From contig NC_063076.1 in assembly GCF_022605165.1 (NCBI RefSeq), positions 2,046,001 to 2,110,000 on the forward strand: a stretch of DNA of 64,000 nucleotides, read 5' to 3'. The position numbers and the translations under genes are program-made. The notes below the pieces were generated by a model. It did no database searches. It was not told where the DNA came from and worked only from the letters and a program-made list of their open reading frames with translations. Source of the DNA: Purpureocillium takamizusanense (lineage: Eukaryota; Ascomycota; Sordariomycetes; Hypocreales; Ophiocordycipitaceae). Within the stretch, counting starts at the first letter, position 1; the number at the start of each line of letters is the position of its first letter. Below are positions 1-10,300 of the stretch, in pieces.

Positions 1-1219
1 TGCTATGATATGGTACGCTACCTGACCAAGCGCCAGTGAGACCCCGCGACCCTCGAGTCCCACGCGCCAACTCAACGACGATGGGCCGAGGTCTCTTGGC
101 CAGAGACAAAAGGCCGCGATGAACCAACCCAACGGTGCGTGGTGAAGACGGCAGCGTTGGAACCGAGCATGGTTATCTGCAGTCCAAGCCAGTGCCGCTG
201 AGGAACCCCTTGAGGCAGCGCGAGAGAGGCGCCCCCCAAACAGGGGTTGTTTGGAGTGTCCCAGCCAGTCTCAGGTTTCGCCCCCTAGGTGCAAAGTACG
301 TACCGACGAGTGCAACAACACCACAGCCGACTTACACGGAGCGACTTCGCGACCGGCTTCGACTGCGCACCACCGTTTGAGAATCTACTTCAGCCCTTGG
401 AAACATGCCATCCTCTGACACAGGCCCCTTGAGTTTTCAGAGTCCTCACCAGGCGGTAGCCTCCCAGGTCCATCGCGGAGTCTCCCCAATCTCCCCCAGC
501 CGCTCCGCCGTTCATGTTGTAGTGGCCTTGGGCCAGGTCGCCAACCCCGTGTGTCCGTGGGCCGCCTCGTCAACCGCTTCGCTCGAGCTCAGTCGCCCTT
601 GCTTTCCACACTGCCTTCTCAGCAAATCGTGACTAATTTCGCTCTCGCAAGCTTCCGGTGTCAGATCCCCCCACGACGCCAAAACAGTGTGTGCTGTCCC
701 TTCGCTGGCGCCCATTCCTCGCGCGCACTGGCCGTCCGCTCATCTCGTGAACCCATATTCTCATCATCGTGCCTTCGCTCGGGGTACCGAATGCTCAGAC
801 TGAGGGGTCTCTGATAGAGTGTAAGGCCCTGAGACGGGAACGAAAGCTTGTCACCCTCCCAAGGACTGTTCGTCATACGTCGCTCATATGCCGTATGCAT
901 TATTTTATTTCATCTTGTTGGCCCCGTCCCGACTCTGACAAGCGTCGCAGATCATTGTTTCTGCCAGAGTCTTCCGAAGCCCGCGGATTAGTTGGACTGG
1001 TTGTTTAGGCAAGACGAGGGCCTGGTCGCCGTTGCACTCCCTGCTCCCATCCTCCACTGCTACGTCTTGAGTGCTCATCGCCAGTGAGGCTCTTGACGAC
1101 GACGCATAGCCTCTAATATCTCGCGGAAAACAGCAGGCCTGTTTGTGTCTCAAGCTATTGAGAAACCATTACCCGAGTCGACGACACATCGTGGGCGTTT
1201 TTCTTTCGCACGGGTCACC
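1..1219. other. Intergenic, no gene recognised
   Basis: Only short overlapping open frames without family resemblance occur here on either strand. The right-hand part is C/T-rich and ends just before the start codon at 1220, so it is probably promoter and 5' leader of the secreted-protein gene. The far left could hold the 3' flank of a gene outside the window, but no terminal exon could be recognised. Confidence 0.5.
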
Positions 1220-2663
1220 ATGAGGGCCACGGCTCTTCACGTGCTCATCGCGTGGTTCGTTGTGCAGGTACCTACCCCTCTCCATCTCGCCTTGATTTTG
1301 TGTTTCTTGGACGCAAAAAGGACAAGCAAGTGTAGATGCGTACGTAGGACTGACATACCCGTAGACCGCCGCGCTGGGAATTCAGGAAAGGCACTTCGGT
1401 AGCCTGGAGAAGAGGGGCGTCCTCGATCAGCTGGGCCAACTGCTCGGCCTCGACGGCTTGGGGACCAACGGAGGGAACAACAACAACAACCGAGGAGGGG
1501 ACGGAGGAGGAAGAGGCAACAGGAAGGGAAACAACGGTGGAGGAGGCAATGGCGGAGGAGGCCGCAATAACAGGGGCGGGGGCAACAATGGCGGCGCTGC
1601 CCCCGCGACGGTGACCCGGACAATCGTGCAGACCGTCACCGTGGACAGAGCTGGCTCTGGCGGCGTCGCGGGAGGCGGCGGCGGCGGCGGAGGCAACGGC
1701 ACGGCGCCTCCCGCGAACAATCCTGTTGGGGCGCCGGCGACGAAGCCCGGGTTCGAAGGGTGCGTTTGTTCCCATCATTCCGCTGTGCGACTGAGCAACA
1801 CGAACTGACTTGCGCGCGTATCGATCACTAGGCTTCGTCTCACGACCATCACGCAAACTGTCCAAGGAGATGGCGCAGGCCCAACCGTCACCGAGACCGT
1901 TCAGGGCAATGGGCAAGCCATGACGGTCACCATCACGGAGCTCGCCAGCACCGTCACCCAGACAGTTACCGCCCAGTGCGCGTCACAGCCTGTAAGTCCT
2001 CGTTGAAAGATGGAAATTGCTTCTGCGGTACGGAGACTAAATCGACTCGCTCTCGAGGCCGCCCCCCAGCAGCCCGGGGGGCAGCAGCCCCCGGCCCAAC
2101 AGCGCCCGAACAGAGGCTCGCAGCGCACTCAGAACACTGTCAGCAATGTCGTCCATGCAACAACAAACGCTAACGGTAATGGAGTTGGTGTCTCCACGGT
2201 TCCAATCCCAGAGTCGGAGAAGCCCACAACAACCTTTGGTGCTGGCAACCCTCCTGCTCAGCAATCGCCGACAAGCAGTCCGGGAGGCGAGGCTGGGCCC
2301 TCGTCCCAGGAAGCCGCTCCTGTCGCCCCGAGTCCTCCGCCAAGTAATCCTCAGGAGCCGCCATCATCATCCTCAGCTGCTCCAGCCGAGCAGCCCAGCG
2401 GCGGCGGTGCTGGAAGCGATGGCGCAGGAAGCCCCGTCACCAGCGGCGACGGCAGGAGCACCGCAACGCTAGTCCCGTCCGTGTCACTCGGGGGGCTTCC
2501 CGCGGATATCTCGGCGCCGCTCGAGTCTGCAATCACCACGCCGAATGCTGGTGTGATTGCGCCCGCGAAGCCGGTGACGCTGTCGGGCGTCTCGCTGAGC
2601 AGCCAGCTAGACCTTGGCCCGCTTGCCCAAGGGACCCCTTCGGCGACGTCTGTTCGGCGATAG
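1220..2663 (+). CDS. Secreted Gly/Asn-rich and Ser/Pro-rich protein, 402 aa, four exons
   Basis: Exons 1220-1267, 1365-1759, 1832-1991 and 2058-2663 join in phase. The first exon encodes a hydrophobic signal peptide (MRATALHVLIAWFVVQ), and the junction leads into a short amphipathic stretch with a Lys-Arg pair, a possible Kex2 site. A Gly/Asn-rich tract follows, then Thr/Val-rich TVT-type repeats (VTRTIVQTVTV, TITQTVQG), and from exon 4 a Pro/Ser/Ala-rich region of about 200 residues, probably disordered and O-glycosylated. No enzyme domain is visible. The mixture resembles fungal cell-wall or extracellular-matrix proteins; no hydrophobic GPI-type tail is present, so secretion is favoured over membrane anchoring. 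The exon 4 acceptor could also lie 12 nt downstream (2070) in the same frame. The role is unknown. Confidence 0.72.
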
Positions 2664-2860
2664 GTTTCCATAAGAGGTATGCGTTGACATTAACATGGTA
2701 CATGCTGCTTTGGACGTAATTAGAGATGTAGAGGTCGTTTGAATATATGCTGCTTCGCTTCGCATATCCATATATCGCCGTCTTTGTGGTGTCGTCCACA
2801 GGGTATCAAGGGTAAATTGCTGTGCCGAATGGCGATTCGTCATCGTTCCTTTTTGCTTCT

Positions 2861-3790
2861 TTACTTGGAAGCAGCGGAACGTGCGGCTAGCTTCATCTTC
2901 TTCGCTTGCCTCTTGCTTGGAGGCTGCCCATTACCATCTTCCCCTTTCTTGCGCTTCTGGTTCTTCACCGGCTTGGCCGCCGAGTTGACATCCGAGTTTT
3001 GTGCTGACTCGGGGCCATCACCCGAGACACCGCCGCTGGCCGTCTTGGTGGCTACTTGAACAACGTCAATGACGCCGCGAAAGCCATTCCGCTTCATGCC
3101 CTCGTTGACGACAACGCTCCGGGGAATCGAGCGGAAGCCCTCGAGGCCGCGCTCGCTCGCGAGGCCCCAGACGCTCAGCAGGTTGACAATGTCCGAGGGT
3201 CCCCGAAGGCCCAGGGTTGTCTTTGCCTCACTGCTTATTATGAAGCCACGGCCGCGGGTGGCGCGGAAAAGATTTGTGACATTGCCGATGAAATTTGCGC
3301 GGCCGCGAGAGTCTGCAGACAGAAGCTGGGCGTAGCAGATCTCAAAGCGCACGCCGCGAGATACGGCGGCCATGCATGGCTTGGGCCGGAAGTGGAAGTT
3401 GAAATGGGTCGTCAGGTCGAGGGAGATGATGGGGATATCGAGGGTCAGGCAGGCGTTCTGAAACGCCTTGTCAGTGAGGGGGCGGATGGCGAGGATGTCG
3501 TAGACGGCGGCGAGGGCTGGTAGCCGGTAGTTGGAAGCGGCCGGGTCGGCGAGAGGCAAGGTGGCGCGGTGCAAGACGTGGGGCAGTTTCGTCCTGGAGG
3601 CCGAGGCCGAGGAGTCGTCGACCCCAGGGAGAGAGGGAAATGGAGAGGTGGGATTTGCGGGGAAGGGGAGCTCGACGGTGTGGTTGAGGGCGACGGTGGC
3701 GTAGCCCAGAGACGAGGCCATGGCGAGGGCCTGAAGGAGGCGGTCTTGTGGCGTGGCTGGCGACCACGCTATGTTGAGGTCGTAGAGCAT
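2861..3790 (-). CDS. rpp1: Ribonuclease P/MRP protein subunit RPP1 (p30 family)
   Basis: An intron-free frame of 309 aa beginning MLYDLNIAWS. The family has a TIM-barrel (PHP-like) fold and belongs to nuclear RNase P, which removes tRNA 5' leaders, and to RNase MRP, which processes rRNA precursors. Seen here: the N-terminal YDLNI strand, the ALNHTVELP segment, the AVYDILAIRPLTDKAFQNAC block and the IPIISLDLTTHFNF block, all typical of Rpp30/Rpp1. A C-terminal tail of about 60 residues is Lys/Arg-rich (KNQKRKK, PPSKRQAKKMKL) and probably carries nuclear or nucleolar localisation and RNA contact. Its 3' end lies about 200 bp from the 3' end of the convergent secreted-protein gene, leaving little shared terminator space. 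Length and start are normal for the family. Confidence 0.93.
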   Translation of the reverse strand: MLYDLNIAWSPATPQDRLLQALAMASSLGYATVALNHTVELPFPANPTSPFPSLPGVDDSSASASRTKLPHVLHRATLPLADPAASNYRLPALAAVYDILAIRPLTDKAFQNACLTLDIPIISLDLTTHFNFHFRPKPCMAAVSRGVRFEICYAQLLSADSRGRANFIGNVTNLFRATRGRGFIISSEAKTTLGLRGPSDIVNLLSVWGLASERGLEGFRSIPRSVVVNEGMKRNGFRGVIDVVQVATKTASGGVSGDGPESAQNSDVNSAAKPVKNQKRKKGEDGNGQPPSKRQAKKMKLAARSAASK

Positions 3791-4302
3791 GGTGGCAATG
3801 GGCGGGCCACGCGGTGCTTCGCAGCGCGTTGTGCGATATGGGAAGAGGCTATTGTCGGGCGCCGAGGCCAGTCATGGTAGATCGGAAGCCGTGCCAAGGC
3901 CAATCAGGTGCCAACGCGTTACTTTTCACTACCCCAGGGAAGCATTAGAATCCTCGATTGCGACGGGTTAGGGCAGAGGGTCGTTGGTCGCGGGTGGTAG
4001 ACAAGAGGTGTTGTCGGCTTTGAAGAGCCCGTCGTTGGTGGTCGGTGGTTGAACGAAGCTCGCTTGACGTGGAGTTTTTTTTGCAAGCTGCAGCAGGTGA
4101 CGTGGGGGGTCCCTTGCACAGAACACCCGCGTCGGCAGCTGCATGGGTGAGTGGGGCGCTGGGCCAATGGACGGCACGCAACGGCGGCGGGTGGAGGCTC
4201 CGTTCCAGGGATGCAGCGGGTGGCTGGCAGGTCCTCCCTTCCCTGCTCGGTCGGACCTGCGCCATCTCGGAAAGGAACCTGGAAGGGAAGGCGGCAGGCA
4301 GG

Positions 4303-4335
<33 letters not shown>

Positions 4336-5432
4336 CAGAAGCTCTCTGCTGAGGGAAGCTACCGGCAAGGTCGTTCTTCCTGCCCGCGCGGGTATGATGC
4401 GATGTGTATGGGAGGGAAGGCGCGTTGCACACGAGACTGCACAGTGCGCAGAAGCAGGCACCCAGAGCTCGGGAAGAGCTCTCCAGCTGCTCTTGTGTAA
4501 GTCGAAGCAAGCAGTACCGAGTAGGAGTAGTGCAGTGCTGCACCCGCTACAAGGTCGGTTCCACGGGCTGTGTGGCCTGTGCCGGTAGCAGTACAGTATA
4601 CCAGCGGGTCCACCAATTCTCCGCACCACCCCGAGTGCGAAATACGCAAACAAGCATAAATCGCAGGTGCTGGCCGATTGGATGGATGGCGTCACTGGTC
4701 CCTCCTCCCCCCGTCGTCCTCACGTTTTAGTAGCATCAATGCCTCGTCATCACCTTTGAGCCGGTGCCGCCTCTTGGCTTGCTTCCACGCGCTCGCCCCC
4801 CAGTGTCCCCATCGCCGCCCTTCGCCCTGTTTGCTTACTACCACCATCGTCTCGCATGATTACCTCGCTTTCGCCTCGGGTCCTCGCCGCCGCTGTTGGC
4901 TGTCCTCCCCGACTCGACTACAGACAGACTTGAGCTCTCCCTCGCTGCGGATCTTGCCAGGTTCCAGTGGCTCTGCCTCGCGCAAACAAGCCGCCCTGCA
5001 TCACACCATCCACCGCTGCAGTTCATTGAGCCGAGGACTTCATCCCATACAACCCTGCCTCGACCGGCTCGTTCTCGCTCCGCTTGTCCCAGCCGCCGCC
5101 GATTTAGTCCCAACCGCTTGGATACACACCACACCCGAATCCTTCATTCAACATCTCCACCGCTTCGACCGCCAGTGTCTCGTGCGTCGCGCTCGTCGCC
5201 GACGTGTTCCGATTCCCCACGAGGCCGCTGCACCATCTGACGGCTCGCATATTGCCGCACGAGGTTCGCGCCAGACGCGCGCCCTAGCCTCGCGGCCCCC
5301 GACCTTCATTGTCGCGCTCTGCCGTGAAAATCGCTTCGTAGCGCTGCCGTGCACCCACCCGCACATATCACAACGCCACCACGACAGGCCTTCGCACGCG
5401 AAGCTAAGCAGTAGCTTTTCTCACCACCCACC
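3791..5432. other. Intergenic: divergent promoter region with a CAG tract
   Basis: This spacer lies between the divergent rpp1 and zinc-ribbon genes. It contains a (CAG)10 run at 4304-4333 and a C/T-rich leader immediately before the start codon at 5433. The 300-codon open frame from 4678 is Ser/Arg/His/Pro-biased, crosses the downstream gene's first exon in another frame and resembles no family, so it is treated as non-coding leader. Confidence 0.6.
4304..4333. repeat. (CAG)10 microsatellite
   Basis: Ten uninterrupted CAG units in the spacer upstream of rpp1. In the various frames it reads as Gln, Ser or Ala runs (Leu, Cys or Ala on the other strand), which explains several spurious open frames here. 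No gene on either strand uses it convincingly. Confidence 0.95.
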
Positions 5433-6043
5433 ATGTTCTTCTTCTTCATCTGCGGTGAGCACACCTTCCGCAAGGAGCTCCCTGGTTACGAGGGCATTGT
5501 GTGCCAATGCCATCACTGCGGCAACATGTCGGGCCGTGTGCTCAAGAGTAACCCCTGGTTCACCTTCTGCTTCATCGTAAGTACTCGCATAGAGTCACAT
5601 CCCGCCTTTCCGCGCCACCACTTGACCGCCTCTCACGCTCTCACGCTCTCACGCTCTCACGCTCTCGCGCTCTCCGTTCGCGTCGCGTCCTTGCTCGCGC
5701 TTTGTCCCTTCGCGAGAAGCTCACCCACTTTGCTCAGCCCGCCTGCCCGCCCGCTCTCACCCCGTTCCTATCTCGAGACCTCGATGGAAGCTAACCCTGC
5801 ATTGCTGCACAGCCCGTGATTCCCTTCACTATCAAGGGGTACAAGGACGTCACATGCAACATCTGTAGCTTCCAGCAGCCGCTTGAGAACCGCCCCGATG
5901 TCATGGCCATGGCCAATGGCGGACGTGGCGGCGGTGGAGGCCATCAGCAACAGTACCAGTCCTATCCTCCGCCCCAGCAAGGATGGCCGCAGCAGGGACC
6001 GCCGCCGCCGCAGCAACATGGTCAACAGCAGCAGTATGGCTAG
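5433..6043 (+). CDS. Small zinc-ribbon protein, 124 aa, two exons
   Basis: Exons 5433-5576 and 5813-6043 are joined in phase 0 (donor GTAAGT, acceptor CACAG). The protein starts MFFFFICGEHTFRKEL and carries the pattern of the fungal zinc-ribbon_15 family: an early Cys in FICG, a CQCHHCG knuckle, and a closing CNIC knuckle in exon 2 (VTCNICSFQQPL). The tail of about 50 residues is Gly/Gln/Pro-rich (GGRGGGGGH, then QQQ and PPP runs) and low-complexity. Cys pairs bind one or two zinc ions by family knowledge; the biological role is not established. The start is chosen because it is the first ATG of the frame (CCACC context) and family members begin with the same Phe-rich motif. The intron carries an 8-bp tandem repeat. 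Confidence 0.85.
5631..5670 (+). repeat. Intronic minisatellite, 8-bp unit TCTCACGC
   Basis: Four exact TCTCACGC units are followed by one variant (TCTCGCGC), all inside the single intron of the zinc-ribbon gene, which also brings a long pyrimidine-rich stretch. It may act as a polypyrimidine tract; copy number is likely to vary between strains. Confidence 0.9.
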
Positions 6044-6852
6044 ATTACCAAGGCCCTCCGCAGGTTCCGCCACGACACTATCGTAGGTGGGTTCCTTTTT
6101 TGGGCCGTCGTCGCGGCTCAAGTTCGAGGATCGCCGCGTGAGGCTGATCCTGTCCGAGACTTGCATCGCATGATGACACAGAGGTATCTATGGATCACAG
6201 GTGACTGACAGTCGATGTAACACATTTCTTTACTTGCAGTTCTCTGCAGTTTTCCGGAGCCGGATGGTCGCAAGACGCGCGTGACAGCTTGGCGTTCGGG
6301 GTACGCATTTGATATCGCAACGAGAGGTTCGCGGGGAGCCCATGATGTACGCCCCTCCCCCAACGGACTGGCTGGCGGGAGCGTTGTGGGCTCAGGTTGT
6401 TGGGGCACTTGGACATGACCTTGTGTAAGAGCGTGCGCAGATCCGTTCTTGTAATTATAACCCTCCTTGTTTCTCAACCGATCACACGATTCCTGCAAGG
6501 CGACATGTTCTCGTTTCGCGAAGCAGGACCCTTGCTTTTGTGCCGCGGCCCTGTCCTATCGTCTTCGCGTCCGCCACGCGCCTTTTAAGTGCCGTCAAGT
6601 GCATGGTCTAGGAAGGACTAGCCAGCGCCGCGGGCTGAGGCTCCCATCCGTGACCCAGTTTCGTCATCGTGGCGGGGTGCGTACGCCGACTATGAGCATC
6701 ATGTGGCTGATTGTCTTGAGAATAGGAACGAATGAGCTGGCAGCTCATCCGGGCTGTTGAGTCGGCCTTGTTCGTGCTGGCCGAGAGCGGGTTTAGGCAG
6801 TGCCGAGGCCTCGTGGGCGACATGTCGGGGTGTGTCTTGTCATCCCTCGTCC
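6044..6852. other. Intergenic, 3' flank of the zinc-ribbon gene
   Basis: It holds the 3' untranslated region of the zinc-ribbon gene and no recognisable coding sequence. Short frames on both strands lack family similarity. No tRNA or 5S rRNA could be folded from it by eye. Confidence 0.5.
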
Positions 6853-7086
6853 ATGGCCGGCGACTTATACGAGTACCGTTCCCGCTCTCGCCGACGCCGG
6901 GTTTCGGCCTCGGCGTCTTCGTCGGCAACGGCGGAGCCATGGCCCAGGGTCGGGTTGCTCGCGGTAAACGCCCTCGCCTACGTCTGGTCCACGACCGTCA
7001 TGTGCGAGATGCTGCACGCGCGGTACACGCACGTCAAGGCTGAGGAGCGGGAGCTTCAAGACCTCCTCAGGGGGTTGCGCGGGTGA
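6853..7086 (+). CDS. Possible small ORF, 77 aa, one hydrophobic segment
   Basis: A short frame starting MAGDLYEYRSRSRRRR, then an Ala/Ser stretch, one hydrophobic segment of about 17-20 residues (VGLLAVNALAYVWSTTVM) and a charged helical C-terminus ending in a Leu/Arg-rich tail. The composition looks more protein-like than the surrounding frames. There is no recognised family, and the ATG is internal to a longer frame. It could be a genuine micro-protein, the last exon of an unrecognised gene, or chance. It lies in the gap between the zinc-ribbon gene and the convergent glycosyltransferase gene. Confidence 0.28.
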   Translation: MAGDLYEYRSRSRRRRVSASASSSATAEPWPRVGLLAVNALAYVWSTTVMCEMLHARYTHVKAEERELQDLLRGLRG

Positions 7087-7359
7087 CGGAGGACACGCAT
7101 ATGGCTATGGAAAGTCGCGGCCTTTTGTTATTACTCATGTCTTCACTGTCCTTGCGCGTCGCTTTGGAGTTTGAGTCTGGACTTGGAAAGCGAACGGGCA
7201 TTGCGGCCCAGGTAATAAATGTCATGTGCGCTCGTCGGCCGCTGTTGATGGCACCGCTATATGTTGCATCATGTCGGGCAGCGGTATACATCCGTGCTGG
7301 GTATCCCGTATACTCGTCTATCCAAAAGGCGCAAAAGAAGCAACCGGAAAGCAAAACAA

Positions 7360-10300
7360 TCATCGCTCTGCCTCTGGCTTCGTGTCTTGGTGCACCCTCG
7401 ACCCCGAAGGGCCCGATTCGTCTCCCCTGTGCATCCGCAGGCTCTCCTCGAGGGCCCTCTTAAGCTCCTCGTCCTCGCCGTCGTCCTGCTCATCCCCATC
7501 TGCTCTTTCTTTGCCCTTTCCACTCTGCCGCCGGTACTCTTCCTCAGCAAGGCTCTGCTTCTTGACGTACTCGAGCACAATCTCCTCTTCCGTCCGCTGC
7601 GACTTCTCGTGCTCCAGGTGCTCCTTGGACGCCTCAATCGCGCGCTTCAGTTCCTCCTCGTCGTCTGGCTGCGTTAACGTCGCGTGCCTCTTAGACTCCT
7701 CAATTGCCCGCAGCAGCTCGGCGTCGTCCTCCTCGGTCGATCGGTAGGGCGCAGCATTACCCGTACCGGAGCCGGTGGAGCGGTTTGTGGTCACGGCATC
7801 GAGCTCAACGATGCCTTCCTCCTGCGGCAGGGATGCGTAGGACATGTGATTTGCCAAGCTCTGCTGAATGGCCCTCTCGATGAGCGATTGGTACTCCTCA
7901 TCTGTAATCTGGTACTCTTCGTCGTCGAAGATGGTCGGGTTGTTGCCGATGTCCTTCTCCGGCAACTCGGGGACTGTCTCGGGCAGGCCGCCGCGCTGCC
8001 GCATAGCCCTGACGCTTTCGCGGATGGCTGCTTCTATCATGGCATCCTCTTCCGCGTTGCCGTGCGACGTCTCCTGCACCGAAGCGCGGATGGCTTGCTC
8101 GTACTCTGCGTCGTCTGAGAGGCTCTGCCGGGTGCTCGAGCTGCTGCTCGACGGCTGTGGAACAGGTGCGTCGACATAGCCCCGCTTCAGAAGCCCCTTT
8201 TGGGCCTGCAGCCTCTTTCTTTCCTCGGCAGGCATGTGGCGAGTGTGTATCCAGCTCGTCTTTGGGCGAGAGAAGGGCGAAACCACCGATGGAGCTTCGA
8301 ATTCCGTCTCGGCCGGCGCCTTCTCCGCAACCCTTTCCTTTCTCTTCAAGAGGTAGAAGTTTTTGAGGTCGAACTTGGAGTTGTTCCACCGTCTGACGAT
8401 GTCCGCCCTTTCTTCTGGCGTTGCGTTGGTTAGGTCTCGCTGCCCCTGCACCATTCTTGATTTTATGATGTAGCCGTGCATGCTCTTTGCGAACATCTTG
8501 TTCACTTCAGCGTGCACCCCTTGCATCATGTACGCCGGAACCCCCCAGATACCTATGGGAGCTTGTTAGCATGTGTCAGGAGGCAGATGGGCGTCTCAGG
8601 GTGACCTTACCTGCGGCTGGCTTCGTGATCAAGCCTCCAATGCCCTTGCCGATACCTTTGACGAGGCCTCCAGCGCCATCCTTCTCAGCACCTCGAAGCG
8701 GCTGCGTGACCAGCCCAGCAATGCCGTCGAAGAACCCATAACCGAGTTCCTTGCCAGCAATCTTGATTCCGCTGCTGAGGTCTGTCACCTTCTCGATTGG
8801 CCGGATGGTATCGTCGTTGTACAGCCTGGGCATGTTTCTGAAACCTTTGGCCAGGCCGAGGCAGAAGTTCATGGGCGACTTGACACCCGTGGAAACTGCA
8901 CGACCAACGCCCCGACCAGCACCCACTGCGGCCCCAATGCTCATTCCCATCGGCGAAGAATCTCTGCGAGAAAACGCTTGCCGCAGCTGGCCGCTCGAGG
9001 ATCTGGACCGGGGGCCTTCCCCAGAGGCCCTCTGTTCTGACTCGATTGTTGTCATGATGGACGAGTCCGGGAGAGACTGCTGCGACACGCTGGGCGATGT
9101 TGGGAGCTCGGGAAGGTTGACGCTACTCGTGCTTGCGCTGGGGGCCGCGCGAATCAGGGGCGCGATGCCGTGGGCATCTGTGTTAGATTCGACTCTCGAC
9201 GTTGTGTCACTCGCGGTCAGCGTCTGCTTGCTGGAGCCGCCAACGAGAGATGGCTGGGTGCTCTGACCCTCGCTGACGCGCTGACGAGTTCTGAAAATTT
9301 CGCGCGGCATGTCGGCGACAGCCATGCCGATGCTGGTGAGGTCGCCGACGAGAGAACAGGCTCCGGCTGAGATCGGATCAGGTGGCTGGTCTTCTGTATT
9401 GTACTCGAAGGCCCGGTAACTGTGTCATGGTCAGTAAGTTGCGACGTCGAAGCCACTGCAACATGAAAACTCACAGCTTGACATCGGAGTACTGGAGGAG
9501 GCCCTCTTCGACGAGAACAGCCGCCGCCAGGGGCGAAAGGCGGAACTTGGTTCTCCTAACACGCCAAGCTGCCGCTCTGCTGGGCGCCACGGAGCATCGC
9601 AGCGAATCCATGTCCAGATGGGCATGAAAGCTCTTGCCCCCGACTTCGGTGCCTCGTTCCTCGCGAATTTTCTCTCCAAGCATCTTTGCCTGATCAAGAG
9701 TCTCTGGCCGAAGGCAGAACTTGATGGCTTCGGCCAGATTCTCGGCCGTCAGGTCCTTATAGGGAATCGGGTCATGTCCAGCCTTGGCCCTGGCTATCAT
9801 GGCGCCCCAGAAGGGCTGGTCGCCGAAAAATGGAACGACAAGCGTCGGCTTTCCGGCCTTGATACCAGCAGCGGTGGTGCCAGCTCCTCCGTGGTGTACC
9901 ACGCATGATACATGCTGGAATAACCAGTCGTGGGGCACGTTGCCGAGCATAAAGACGCCCTCTGGGATACCGACGTCATCCGCACCTAGCCCACCCCAAC
10001 CCTTGGACACCAGGGCCCGGACGCCGGCTAGATGGATTGCGTCGAATATCATGCGGGTCATGGCGTTGGGGTCGTCGACCACGATTGATCCGAACCCAAT
10101 GTAGACAGGCGGAGGGCCGGCTGCGAGGAAGGCAGCCAACTCGGGGTCCGGGGTATAGGAGGACGCAAGGTTGAGGAAATAGAAGCCGGAGATGTCGATG
10201 TTCCTGCCCCAGTCGTTCGGTTTGGAGATGAGTGACGGTGACCAACAATAGGTATAGGGGACTTTGAGGCGGGTCAGGAGGCCAGGTGCCCAGATGAAAG

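Noticed and set aside
4678..5580. 300-codon plus-strand open frame
   Set aside because: Ser/Arg/His/Pro-biased with no family resemblance; it overlaps the zinc-ribbon first exon in another frame and looks like an untranslated leader.
6240..6345. tRNA-like B-box (GAGGTTCGCGGGG) near 6324
   Set aside because: No matching acceptor stem or A-box at the right spacing could be folded; no tRNA is claimed.
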